This document shows, piece after piece, positions 26,800-35,337 of a DNA stretch of 64,000 nt (position 1 is its first letter; each line of letters starts with the position of its first letter). Below the pieces are notes generated by a model. It was not told the DNA's origin and did not search any database. It saw only the letters and a list, made by a program, of their open reading frames with translations. Location: the NCBI GenBank assembly GCA_029882215.1, contig JAOULC010000012.1, positions 1 through 64,000 of the forward strand, read 5' to 3'. This DNA is from Gammaproteobacteria bacterium. GTDB lineage: Bacteria > Pseudomonadota > Gammaproteobacteria > SZUA-229. The translations under genes and the position numbers were made by a program.

Positions 26800-27082
26800 C
26801 CCTGGTTCAGTAAATAAATAAAAAAATTCGTAAAAAGTGGCTTAAATGTTTACGCGGAAATGGCTAAAAAATTTCAATAGGAACGGGATGCTGAGTCCGT
26901 AGTAGTTAATGAACTTGCTAGTATTAAATTTAATGCTGCAATTGCTTATGTCACAAGAAAACTAGAGTTTAATAAAGGTGAATACACTGCATTGATAAAA
27001 AATCCACGCAGAACCGGATCTTTGCTACAAGTTTGTCAGTAATGGTTCGGGTATAAATAAACAGGGTAGGAAAAATAATAAT

Positions 27083-28354
27083 ATGAACCAGGCAGTTAAA
27101 AAAATAGTATTTTGTTGTGTCTTTATTTTTGCCGTTCCATTTTCCTGGGCAGCTCAATATCCGTCTTCATCTTCCCGTTTTAGTAATTCATATAATCAGG
27201 TACCACAACAAAACAATTCAGCTCAAACGACGACATCATCATATCAGATGATGACAGCGCAACCTCACATTATTACCGTAGTCGACACTCAAACAGGTAC
27301 CAGCATTGTTCTGGGAGGTACGGTTGTTCCTCTGCGGGAAGTGACTTTGTCAGCACAGGTTTCAGGACGAATCGAATATCTTGCCGGCATTGAAGGTGAC
27401 TGGTTTCATGCTGGACAAGTCATCGCAGCAGTAGATGATGATGATTTGCAGGCAAAACGTCAGCAGGCACTTGCTAATATTAACAGTCAAATGTCTGCTG
27501 TGCAGAATGCTCAGGTGCAATATTCACGTGAGTTCTGGTCACCACAATCACGCAACATCGGCAAAATGCCGGGCATGGCATTACCTTCGATGTTCGATCA
27601 GTTCTTTACCCGGCCATTTGGTAGTGCGATGGGGTTGGGTAACCCGCTACTGGATCGTCAGGCTGATCTGTACTCACAAAATAGTCAGCTGGGCATGGCA
27701 CGCAGTCAGCATATTGGTGCTATTTCACAGTTACAGGGTATTGATGCCTTGCTAAGAGACACAAAGTCTATTGCTCCATTTAGCGGGGTCGTTGTAAAAA
27801 AACTGGTTGAAGTGGGTGATACCGTTCAGCCGGGACAAGCATTATTTAAGTTTGCCGATGCACAATATTTACAAATTCAGGTTGAGATTCCTTCACGACT
27901 TATGTCTGGCATACAACAGGACATGACTGTACCGGCGGTACTGGATGTCGGTAATACCCGTGTCATGGCACGGGTTTCGCAAATCTATCCGATGGCAGAT
28001 ACCAAACGCCATACCGTAACCGTTAAGTTTGATATTCCGGAAGGTGTTCCTGGCGGGCCGGGTATGTACGCAGAAGTGATGATTCCGGATGTGAATGCTC
28101 CGGTTAATGTACTGCCGTTGATTCCTAATACAGCAGTGGTATGGCGTGGAAGTTTGCCGGCTGTTTTTGTGCAGAATGCAAAAAATGAATCTGAACTGCG
28201 TTTATTACGACTGGGTGAAACAGTCGACAATATGAATATTTCAGTACTATCAGGTTTGCGCAGTGGCGAAAGAATTTATGCACAACCAACACCGGGAATG
28301 GCATCGGGGTGGAAGTCAGGCGTAACACTGAATATGCAAGAAAAAAACCAATAA
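27083..28354 (+). CDS. RND efflux periplasmic adaptor (membrane fusion protein)
   Basis: A 423-residue HlyD/AcrA-type adaptor with a signal peptide (ending near FSWAAQ) and a short Ser/Gln-rich linker. A split lipoyl/barrel-sandwich domain is visible (TLSAQVSGRIEYL and IAPFSGVVVKKLVEVGD), with a helical hairpin between that contains an unusual Met/Phe-rich stretch around FDQFFTRPFGSAMG, then beta-barrel and membrane-proximal domains. It bridges the inner-membrane pump encoded 39 bases downstream to an outer-membrane channel. No TolC-like gene is in the window. It is the first gene after the sigma-54 promoter. Confidence 0.92.
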   Translation: MNQAVKKIVFCCVFIFAVPFSWAAQYPSSSSRFSNSYNQVPQQNNSAQTTTSSYQMMTAQPHIITVVDTQTGTSIVLGGTVVPLREVTLSAQVSGRIEYLAGIEGDWFHAGQVIAAVDDDDLQAKRQQALANINSQMSAVQNAQVQYSREFWSPQSRNIGKMPGMALPSMFDQFFTRPFGSAMGLGNPLLDRQADLYSQNSQLGMARSQHIGAISQLQGIDALLRDTKSIAPFSGVVVKKLVEVGDTVQPGQALFKFADAQYLQIQVEIPSRLMSGIQQDMTVPAVLDVGNTRVMARVSQIYPMADTKRHTVTVKFDIPEGVPGGPGMYAEVMIPDVNAPVNVLPLIPNTAVVWRGSLPAVFVQNAKNESELRLLRLGETVDNMNISVLSGLRSGERIYAQPTPGMASGWKSGVTLNMQEKNQ

Positions 28355-28393
28355 GTATTAACAATACGTGTTAATTGGGAAAATAAAATAAGC

Positions 28394-31300
28394 ATGAATG
28401 AACAGAATAATAAAAAAGATTCTGATGAATTACTAAATCCGGAACTGGGTATTGCTGGTCGTATTACCAGGCAGTTTATTAATTCACCTGTTACTCCGCT
28501 GTTAATGGTTGCATTTCTGGCTATTGGTATATTAGGCCTGGTATTTACTCCACGTCAGGAAGATCCAAAAATTTCAGTACCGATGGTAGATGTATTTGTA
28601 CAGTACACAGGTGCAGCTTCAAAACAGGTAGCCAGTCTGGTGACTGAGCCTCTGGGCCGGATCATGAGTGAAATTCCCGGCGTAAGACATGTTTATTCAT
28701 CTACACAGCGTGGCGGTGCAGTGGTGACTGTGCGATTCGAAGTGGGTGAAGACATGGGTGAATCGATTGTTAAAGTTCATGACAAAATTCAGTCCAATAT
28801 TGATTTAATGCCGCCTGGTGTTTCAATGCCACTGGTTAAACCTGTGAGTATTGATGACGTACCGACTGTTACTGTTACGCTCTGGTCGCATGATGTTGAT
28901 GACGGCAATTTACGTACACTGGCATTTGATGTTTTACAGCGACTTGGAGAGGTGCCAAATACCGGTAAAGGTTTTGTTGTTGGCGGGCGCTCCGAGCAAA
29001 TCCGAATAGAAGTCATGCCGGAACGTTTAACCGGTTATGACATCACTCTCACTCAAATTGCACAAACCATCCGTACCGCCAATGCTGAAGTATCTGCAGG
29101 AAATATTGAGGGTGCTGATCATACTTACACGGTTTACAGCGGTTCGTTTCTGACCAATGCGCAGGAGATTTCACGGCTTGTTGTCGGTGTCAGAAACGGT
29201 GTGCCGGTTTATCTGCGTGATGTGGCTTATGTCTATGACGGTCCGGAAGAAACTAAACGTTATGTCACTTTTGACAGTGGTATATCATATCCTGATAAAC
29301 AGGTTTCGGCGAATAATGAAGCGGCTGTTACCATTGCCATTGCGAAAAAAATTGGCTCTAACGGTGTCACTGTTTCCAAAGCTATTTTAAAACGGCTTGA
29401 TGATTTAAAAGGTAATTTGATTCCTGATAACGTTAATGTTGATATCACACGGGATTATGGAAAAAGTGCTGACTCAAAAGTTAACGAATTATTAATGGCG
29501 TTATTTGAAGCGGCTGTTGCCGTCAGTATTCTTTGTCTGATTGGACTGGGTTTACGTGCAGCATCTGTTGTTATCATTATTATACCAATTGTCGTATTAA
29601 TTACGATTTGGTCAGCCTGGATTATCGATTATACAATTGACCGTGTGAGTTTATTTGCGCTGGTTTTTTCAATCGGTATTCTGGTTGACGATGCGACTGT
29701 CGTGGTCGAGAATATTTTCAGGCGCTGGCTGGAAGCCGGTAAAACGTCAATGAATATCGCAATTGATGCGGTACGAGAAGTGGGTAACCCGACAATACTG
29801 GCAACACTGACTATCATTGCCGCAATGCTGCCGATGGGTTTTGTCAGTGGGTTGATGGGCCCCTATATGAGACCGATTCCGGTGCTGGGTGCATCGGCAA
29901 TGTTCTTCTCACTAATCGCAGCCTTTGTCTTTGCACCATGGCTTGCAATGCGTGTCAGGCCGCAGTTATCGGCACTTCGAAAAGCAGAATTGCGAGAAGA
30001 AAAGATACGTAAGAAGATCGGTAAATTTTATCGTCCTTGTATGATGCCACTTTGTAATGTCAGGCGATATGGGTTGTTGCTACTTTATGGATTAATCGTG
30101 GCAACATTACTTGCCTGTACACTTTTCTACTTCAATATTGTGGCAGTAAAGATGCTGCCATTTGATAACAAGCCTGAATTTAATGTTGTTATTAATATGC
30201 CTGAAGGTACAGCTTTACCGGTTACCGCCAATGTAACCAGCAGACTGGTCAGCGAACTGAAAAAAATTCCGGAAGTGACATCGCTTCAGTCTTATACCGG
30301 TACGGCTTCGCCGTTTAATTTTAACGGAATGGTAAGACACTATTTTTTACGAAAGCAGGCATGGAATTCAGATATTCAGGTAATGTTACTTGATAAAGCT
30401 GAACGTGAAAGAAGTAGTCATCAAATCGCTGAAGATACACGTCATCTTTTAACACCTATTGCGAAAGAACTGGGCGCAAAAATTCAGATTGTTGAAATGC
30501 CGCCGGGACCTCCTGTACTGCAAACTGTTGTGGCAGAAATATATGGACCGACTGAAAATGTACGCCGCCAGTTAGCTGCTGATATGACATCAATGTTTGA
30601 AGAGGCGGCGGGGGTAGTTGATGTCGACAATTATTTAAGTGAGTCATATGAGTACTGGGTCTTTATTGTTAATACAGAAAAAGCAGTTCGTCTCGGTGTT
30701 TCTGTAGATCTCATAAACAGTAATCTTGCAATGGCAATGGGTGGCTTCAGGCTGGGTGATATTAAACGGAAAGTTGTTCATGAGCCTACCTATATCGTGC
30801 TGCAACTGCCTCTGGCAATTCGTTCGCAGATACAACGTCTAAAAAATCTTCCGGTCATGAGCTCAAACGGTACTTCTATCCCGTTAACGGAGCTCGGTCG
30901 TTTTGAAAAACAACTTGAAGATCCGGTTATCTATCATATAGATTTGCGGCCGGTTGAATATGTAACCGGTGAAATGGAAGGCAGGCTGGGTGCGCCTATT
31001 TACGGTATGTATGCGGTTGAGGACATGCTGAAAAACTACATTGCACCGGATGGTGTGAAAGTGACAGGTATGCCATGGGGACTGATCGGACCACCTGAAA
31101 GTGATAAGCAATCCGGTTTTGAATGGACCGGCGAATGGACAGTAACCTACGAAACATTTCGTGACATGGGCGCGGCATTTATGGTGGCGCTGGTTCTTAT
31201 TTATGGGCTGATAGTTTGGGAGTTTAAGAACTTTTCCATTGCCGGCATCATCATGGCACCGATTCCATTAACATTGATAGGTATTATTCCCGGGCACTGG

Positions 31301-32203
31301 ATATTGGGTGCTGAATTTACAGCCACATCAATGATCGGTTTTATTGCACTCGCAGGAATCATTGTTCGAAATTCAATTCTACTGGTTGAATTTGTTAAAC
31401 ATGAAGTGAATGATGGAAAAGAACTGCAAGAGGCGGTGATGGCTGCGGGTCAGGTAAGAATGCGGCCAATTTTTATAACGGCATTAACCTTAATGGCTGG
31501 TTCGGCAGCCATCATCAGTGATCCTATTTTCCAGGGTATGGCTGCCAGTCTTCTGTTTGGAACCGGTATTGCTACCGTGCTAACTCTGATTGTTATTCCG
31601 CTGGGCTGTATCAGTGTTGGTAAACAGTTCTATGTCATAAATGATCAGCCATTTAAGGACAAAATACCACCTCAGATTGTAGACGATCATAAACAGAAAA
31701 CAGGATCTGTTTGGCTGAGTGTCCGGATTAAACTAACCAGGATTGTCAAAAAGACATTTTATATTATAAGAGTGGCTTATACCATTGCTCAGAAGGCATT
31801 TCAAAGTCTGATAAAGCGGTTAAAAAATAAAAATACTATCACTTCAGATAATGAAAGGCAGAGTGTTGCTGAAGTCGTTGTTGAAGACAAACCGGAGCCA
31901 ACAGCTGCCAAAAATAAGAATTCCAAAGCAAAGAATAAAACGACTACAGAACATAGTACTGATAAAAAAACTACTGAAGAAAAAGATAGTGTTAAAAAGT
32001 CAGTCACTAAATCTGTTACCACTAAGAAAGTGACAAAAAAGAAAGTAAGTAATAAAAACCAGCAAGATACCGGTCAAAGTTCTGACAATATAACAACAGA
32101 GTCTGGTGCTGTTAAGAAATCTGTGGCTAGGGCTAAACGCCGTGGTATTAAATTAAAAAATATTGATAAAACACAAGAGAGTCAAGATGAAGAAAACAAT
32201 TAA
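28394..32203 (+). CDS. RND-family transporter with long Lys-rich C-terminal tail
   Basis: A 1269-residue inner-membrane pump of the HAE1/AcrB-like RND superfamily. It has twelve predicted transmembrane helices, two large periplasmic loops and the proton-relay aspartate pair D432-D433 in GILVDDATVVVENI. Normal family members end near 1020-1060 residues. Here an additional cytoplasmic tail of about 190 residues follows the last helix; its final 130 residues are rich in Lys, Thr, Ser and Glu (KKSVTKSVTTKKVTKKK). The tail is of low complexity, could bind nucleic acid or an acidic partner, and its role is unknown. The next gene overlaps its 3' end by 17 bases. Confidence 0.92.
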   Translation: MNEQNNKKDSDELLNPELGIAGRITRQFINSPVTPLLMVAFLAIGILGLVFTPRQEDPKISVPMVDVFVQYTGAASKQVASLVTEPLGRIMSEIPGVRHVYSSTQRGGAVVTVRFEVGEDMGESIVKVHDKIQSNIDLMPPGVSMPLVKPVSIDDVPTVTVTLWSHDVDDGNLRTLAFDVLQRLGEVPNTGKGFVVGGRSEQIRIEVMPERLTGYDITLTQIAQTIRTANAEVSAGNIEGADHTYTVYSGSFLTNAQEISRLVVGVRNGVPVYLRDVAYVYDGPEETKRYVTFDSGISYPDKQVSANNEAAVTIAIAKKIGSNGVTVSKAILKRLDDLKGNLIPDNVNVDITRDYGKSADSKVNELLMALFEAAVAVSILCLIGLGLRAASVVIIIIPIVVLITIWSAWIIDYTIDRVSLFALVFSIGILVDDATVVVENIFRRWLEAGKTSMNIAIDAVREVGNPTILATLTIIAAMLPMGFVSGLMGPYMRPIPVLGASAMFFSLIAAFVFAPWLAMRVRPQLSALRKAELREEKIRKKIGKFYRPCMMPLCNVRRYGLLLLYGLIVATLLACTLFYFNIVAVKMLPFDNKPEFNVVINMPEGTALPVTANVTSRLVSELKKIPEVTSLQSYTGTASPFNFNGMVRHYFLRKQAWNSDIQVMLLDKAERERSSHQIAEDTRHLLTPIAKELGAKIQIVEMPPGPPVLQTVVAEIYGPTENVRRQLAADMTSMFEEAAGVVDVDNYLSESYEYWVFIVNTEKAVRLGVSVDLINSNLAMAMGGFRLGDIKRKVVHEPTYIVLQLPLAIRSQIQRLKNLPVMSSNGTSIPLTELGRFEKQLEDPVIYHIDLRPVEYVTGEMEGRLGAPIYGMYAVEDMLKNYIAPDGVKVTGMPWGLIGPPESDKQSGFEWTGEWTVTYETFRDMGAAFMVALVLIYGLIVWEFKNFSIAGIIMAPIPLTLIGIIPGHWILGAEFTATSMIGFIALAGIIVRNSILLVEFVKHEVNDGKELQEAVMAAGQVRMRPIFITALTLMAGSAAIISDPIFQGMAASLLFGTGIATVLTLIVIPLGCISVGKQFYVINDQPFKDKIPPQIVDDHKQKTGSVWLSVRIKLTRIVKKTFYIIRVAYTIAQKAFQSLIKRLKNKNTITSDNERQSVAEVVVEDKPEPTAAKNKNSKAKNKTTTEHSTDKKTTEEKDSVKKSVTKSVTTKKVTKKKVSNKNQQDTGQSSDNITTESGAVKKSVARAKRRGIKLKNIDKTQESQDEENN

Positions 32204-33083
32204 TCGTGGCTATATAAAGTTATTGATTCTATTTTCACTGAGTAGTTCATCACTGGTGCTTGCCAATGATGCTGAGTTAACAACCGAAAAGAAGACGGTA
32301 ATGTCGCCTGCACCTGCAGGACCGTATCGTTCTCAATCGGCAGATATGAATGAACTGAAAAAAATGAGTGCTGAGAAAGAGCAACTATTGATACAGCAAT
32401 CTGAGCAGCACAAAACAATGCGTGCAAAAAATAATAAATCGACACAATCTACAGCGCAACAGAATCAAATACACCCAATGCAAACTCCATTGTGGGAAAA
32501 CAGCGTAGCCGCTCAGCCACAGCAAGATCTGCGGCCATTACAACAACATGCTCCGGCGTGGGCAACCAATCCACCACCTCAGTGGGTAACCAATACACCT
32601 GCTCATCCGCGACAGTGGGTACAGCGTCCACCGCAAGCGATGCAGCAACACGTCCCCGAATGGGTTAACCATCATCCCGCAGCACCGCCGTGGACGAAGA
32701 GTATACCTGCCCATCCGCAACAGTGGGCACAGCGACCACCGCAACTGATGCATAAAGTACCAGAGTGGGTAAAGAATCCGCCAGTGCTGCCGCCGTGGTC
32801 GAACAATACCATGACTCATCCACAGTGGGCACAGCGACCACCGAACCCGATTCATCAAGTGCCAGCATGGGTAAATAGTCAGCCAGTGCCTCCACCGTCA
32901 GCAAATAATGCACCGGTGCAGCCACAATGGGGACAACGGCCACCGCAATCGCAGCAACAAGTGCCGGAGTGGGTTAATAATCAGGCTTATAGATTGAACC
33001 CGCCTCCCTGGTTTAATTATTCACATCCGACACCGGGTTTTCAGCAGCAGTTTAATGGCTACGGCAATCCGGAACAGAGATAA
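32187..33083 (+). CDS. Secreted Pro/Gln/Trp-rich repeat protein
   Basis: A 298-residue protein of unrecognised family. A signal peptide is likely (residues about 8-25, ending near LVLAND). After a charged helical region (about 35-80) the rest consists of degenerate 20-35 residue repeats around the core QWxQRPPQ...VPxWVN, rich in Pro, Gln, Trp and Asn. Such sequence suggests an extended or matrix-forming extracytoplasmic protein. I chose ATG 32187 rather than TTG 32163; it overlaps the pump gene by 17 bases, so translation is probably coupled. Confidence 0.75.
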   Translation: MKKTINRGYIKLLILFSLSSSSLVLANDAELTTEKKTVMSPAPAGPYRSQSADMNELKKMSAEKEQLLIQQSEQHKTMRAKNNKSTQSTAQQNQIHPMQTPLWENSVAAQPQQDLRPLQQHAPAWATNPPPQWVTNTPAHPRQWVQRPPQAMQQHVPEWVNHHPAAPPWTKSIPAHPQQWAQRPPQLMHKVPEWVKNPPVLPPWSNNTMTHPQWAQRPPNPIHQVPAWVNSQPVPPPSANNAPVQPQWGQRPPQSQQQVPEWVNNQAYRLNPPPWFNYSHPTPGFQQQFNGYGNPEQR

Positions 33084-33133
33084 AAAGTGGGCTTGATTAC
33101 GCATATTCCGGATATCAGTAAAGGGTTTCAAAA

Positions 33134-33730
33134 ATGAAATTAATTATTTTTATCATCAACACGAAACTTGATCTTATAGCTTTTCATATGATTGTTGCTG
33201 TTTCACTTTTTATAAATATCAATCTTGTAAAGGCAGATTCGTTATCCTATTCACCGGATCAGTGGCCAGGACACTGGAATGAAGCAATGGATGATAGAAA
33301 TTATCAGACAAGCATCAGTGACTATGACAGATGTAATAATAACTGTGAGCGTCAAAATAACTATTATTCAAAACAACGTCCTGCGAAAAGTCCTATATGG
33401 GGAATGGCGCCTGTTTCTAAAGACAAGCCACGTCGTACTGTGAGGCCTGAATATAATTCAAATTCACACATGATGAGATATGAAAAAATGAAGAATAACT
33501 ATTCTCCTTATTATTCAGCTCAGATGATTCCGGCTATGGGAGGGCTAGTTAATCCGTATGCAGGTTCCGTGTTAAACCCATATGCTGTTCCGGTTATGGT
33601 TCCAGGATTAGCAGCACCCGGGATTCCTTTTTCGGTGAATTCATACGGGATGAACCCGTATGCAAATTATTCATATGCACCAATGGTTCCCGGAATGGGT
33701 TATGCACCGGGAGTAAATTACCTATGGTAA
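33134..33730 (+). CDS. Secreted Tyr/Pro/Asn-rich protein, possible structural protein
   Basis: A 198-residue protein of unrecognised family. The hydrophobic N-terminus (about residues 15-35, ending near VKADS) looks like a signal peptide, though with a long n-region. The mature part has a CNNNC motif near residue 70 and a C-terminal half of Pro-Tyr-Ala-Gly-Met repeats (VNPYAGSVLNPYAVPV, MNPYANYSYAPM). The composition resembles structural coat proteins such as sulfur globule proteins. It lies between the Pro/Trp-rich gene and the sulfur-globule-like gene. Confidence 0.65.
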   Translation: MKLIIFIINTKLDLIAFHMIVAVSLFININLVKADSLSYSPDQWPGHWNEAMDDRNYQTSISDYDRCNNNCERQNNYYSKQRPAKSPIWGMAPVSKDKPRRTVRPEYNSNSHMMRYEKMKNNYSPYYSAQMIPAMGGLVNPYAGSVLNPYAVPVMVPGLAAPGIPFSVNSYGMNPYANYSYAPMVPGMGYAPGVNYLW

Positions 33731-33920
33731 TAAACAGTTAATTCTGTCAGTAAGAAGTTATCGTAGTCAAAAATTAAAAGATAAAAAATATTTTATTTAT
33801 AAATGTTTAGTAAACAGGAAAAACAAGAACTGAAAGTTAATAAGTCTTGTTGATCTGTACAGGATAATAAATGTAACACTCGCCATTTGTTATTCATTGA
33901 AATACCCAGAGTGATGGCGG

Positions 33921-33962
33921 CATGGAAAACCATGTCAATCTGTGACCTTCAATTGTGAAGGT
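33921..33962 (+). other. Leader hairpins ahead of the sulfur-globule-like gene
   Basis: Two small stem-loops precede the gene: CATGG-AAAA-CCATG (33921-33934) and ACCTTC-AATTGT-GAAGGT (33945-33962). The second ends just before the AAGGAG ribosome-binding site. They may stabilise the leader or tune translation of a highly expressed structural gene. The 245-base gap before this gene could also hold a separate promoter, but I cannot pick convincing -35/-10 boxes. Confidence 0.4.
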
Positions 33963-33975
33963 GAAGGAGAAAGAA

Positions 33976-34476
33976 ATGAAAAATGTTCGTAAAATTATAG
34001 GTATTGTGGCTTTGATCGGTTCAGCTGCCATTCCATTTTCAACAGCACAAGCCTGGTGGGGACCATTTAATGGCGGACCATTTAATAATGGTAATAGCTG
34101 GGGTAATAATAATGGCTGGGGTAATAATGGCAACGGCTATGGTAATGGCTATGGCAATGGCAACGGCGGTGGCTGGGGTAATGGCAACGGCTGGGGGGAT
34201 GGCAATATGTCATTTGGTATGAGCGGTGGCGGTCGTGGTAACAGTAATGTTAATGGTTATGGTAATGGTTACGGCAACGGTAGTGGTAATGGCTATGGTA
34301 ACGGTTACGGAAACGGCTACGGTAATGGCTACGGTAATGGCTACGGTAATGGTAATGGTTATAACCAGTACTATGGTGCTCCTGGTTATTATGCGCCACC
34401 ACCACCTCCTGGTTACTATGGCAATCCTTACGCTCAGCAGGCGCCAGTACAGGCACCTGCAGCACCCGCTAAGTAA
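33976..34476 (+). CDS. Sulfur-globule-protein-like Gly/Asn/Tyr-rich secreted protein
   Basis: A 166-residue protein with a signal peptide cleaved near STAQA-WWGPF. The mature protein is dominated by Gly, Asn and Tyr in (YGNG)n repeats and ends with a Pro/Ala-rich tail (APAAPAK). The WWGPxN start, a GDGNMSFGMSGGGRG block and the Gly-Asn-Tyr composition match the sulfur globule proteins of purple sulfur bacteria, which coat periplasmic sulfur globules. The assignment rests on composition and short motifs, so other Gly-rich envelope proteins are possible. ATG 33976 has AAGGAG upstream; the earlier GTG at 33955 is unlikely. Confidence 0.72.
   Translation: MKNVRKIIGIVALIGSAAIPFSTAQAWWGPFNGGPFNNGNSWGNNNGWGNNGNGYGNGYGNGNGGGWGNGNGWGDGNMSFGMSGGGRGNSNVNGYGNGYGNGSGNGYGNGYGNGYGNGYGNGYGNGNGYNQYYGAPGYYAPPPPPGYYGNPYAQQAPVQAPAAPAK
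34225..34365 (+). repeat. In-gene 12-base minisatellite encoding YGNG repeats
   Basis: Within the sulfur-globule-like gene, near-identical GGTAATGGCTAC units run in tandem with silent changes (GGTAAC, GGAAAC, GGTTAC). The unit keeps the reading frame, so copy number can change without frameshift. Confidence 0.8.
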
Positions 34477-34483
34477 GCGAAAG

Positions 34484-34527
34484 TTCGGGTTTGGTAAAAT
34501 ACATAAAATGTATTCACTAAACCCGAA
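34484..34527 (+). terminator. Strong stem-loop after the sulfur-globule-like gene
   Basis: TTCGGGTTTGGT (34484-34495) pairs with ACTAAACCCGAA (34516-34527), 12 bp with one G-U, and an inner ATACAT/ATGTAT stem extends the structure. There is no T-run after it. It may be a partial terminator or an RNA-stability element raising the level of the upstream message over the genes downstream. Confidence 0.55.
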
Positions 34528-34566
34528 GCTTCCTGTGTAGAGAATAATTTTATTGGAGAGTTTGTG

Positions 34567-35337
34567 ATGGCAGCTATTTTTAGGACAGTTTTGTTGCTCT
34601 TTGTTGGCTTTATTTCTATTTCTGTAAGAGCTTATGAAGCAAACGTGGAGTTTTCTGCTGAAGCAGTACAAAGCATGCCTGATCGTCCACCAATGATTGC
34701 TAAAATGTTTGTGAGTAAAAATGCTGTTCGTACAGAGTCAACTATGAATGGTATCACTATGGTTGAAATTGTTTACCCTAACGAAAATAGACGGGTTTTT
34801 TTGAATAAAATAAGAAAAACTTATTTTGAACAAAGCACACCAGTTAAGCAGCCTAAAAATAAACAGAGCAGCACTGGTTCCCCGTGTAATCAGCGGAATA
34901 ATTCAGTGTGTAAAAAACTGGCTACTGAAAAGATTAATGGACGAAGTGTAATAAAATGGGAAATGACAACAAATGTTAATGGCCGGAGTTTGAAGAGTTT
35001 ACACTGGCTGGATAAAAAATATCAAATGCCTCTGCGAGAGCAATTTAGCGATGGCACAATTTCTACTATGACTTTATTGGGTAAGGATGAGATTTATGGT
35101 CGGGTCGCTGAAAAATGGGAGCTGCTTGCTACTCGTCCCGATGGTGGTTTTATTAAATCACAGCAATGGTATGACCCTAATTTGAAAATAGTGATTCGTG
35201 AGGTGCTACGTGGAGATTATGTTCGTGAACTGCGGAATATTAAAATTGCAAGGCAAAGCAAGCAGTTATTCAAAATACCAGATGATTTTAAAAAAGAAAC
35301 GATAACTAATATGAATATACAGAGAAATAACCGGTGA
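34567..35337 (+). CDS. Periplasmic LolA/DUF4412-like protein
   Basis: A 256-residue protein with a signal peptide (ending near SVRAYEA). The mature part resembles the incomplete beta-barrel of outer-membrane lipoprotein-sorting proteins (MFVSKNAVRTEST, RVFLNKIRKTYFEQ, WEMTTNVNGRSLKSLHWLDKK). Two cysteines near residues 98 and 106 could form a disulfide. It may carry a hydrophobic ligand or assist surface delivery of the neighbouring structural proteins. ATG 34567 is better spaced from GGAG than GTG 34564. Its stop overlaps the ParA-like start (GTGA). Confidence 0.7.
   Translation: MAAIFRTVLLLFVGFISISVRAYEANVEFSAEAVQSMPDRPPMIAKMFVSKNAVRTESTMNGITMVEIVYPNENRRVFLNKIRKTYFEQSTPVKQPKNKQSSTGSPCNQRNNSVCKKLATEKINGRSVIKWEMTTNVNGRSLKSLHWLDKKYQMPLREQFSDGTISTMTLLGKDEIYGRVAEKWELLATRPDGGFIKSQQWYDPNLKIVIREVLRGDYVRELRNIKIARQSKQLFKIPDDFKKETITNMNIQRNNR

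Larger units (their letters stand above)
26598..27082. other. Sigma-54 regulatory region upstream of the RND/ParA operon
   Basis: This 485-base gap holds enhancer repeats (26628-26665), a -24/-12 promoter (26783-26799) and a long leader of about 270 bases before the first gene. A plus-strand frame from ATG 26860 to TAA 27042 is interrupted by TAG at 26878-26880 and would otherwise encode about 60 residues; it may be a decayed small gene. A homopurine/A-rich stretch lies between the enhancer and the promoter, as is common where bending proteins such as IHF act. Confidence 0.5.

Noticed and set aside
34210-34671. Antisense frame over the sulfur-globule-like gene
   Set aside because: It is the mirror of the Gly/Asn/Tyr repeat region; the Val/Thr/Ile-rich composition is forced by the repeat and no start signal is present.
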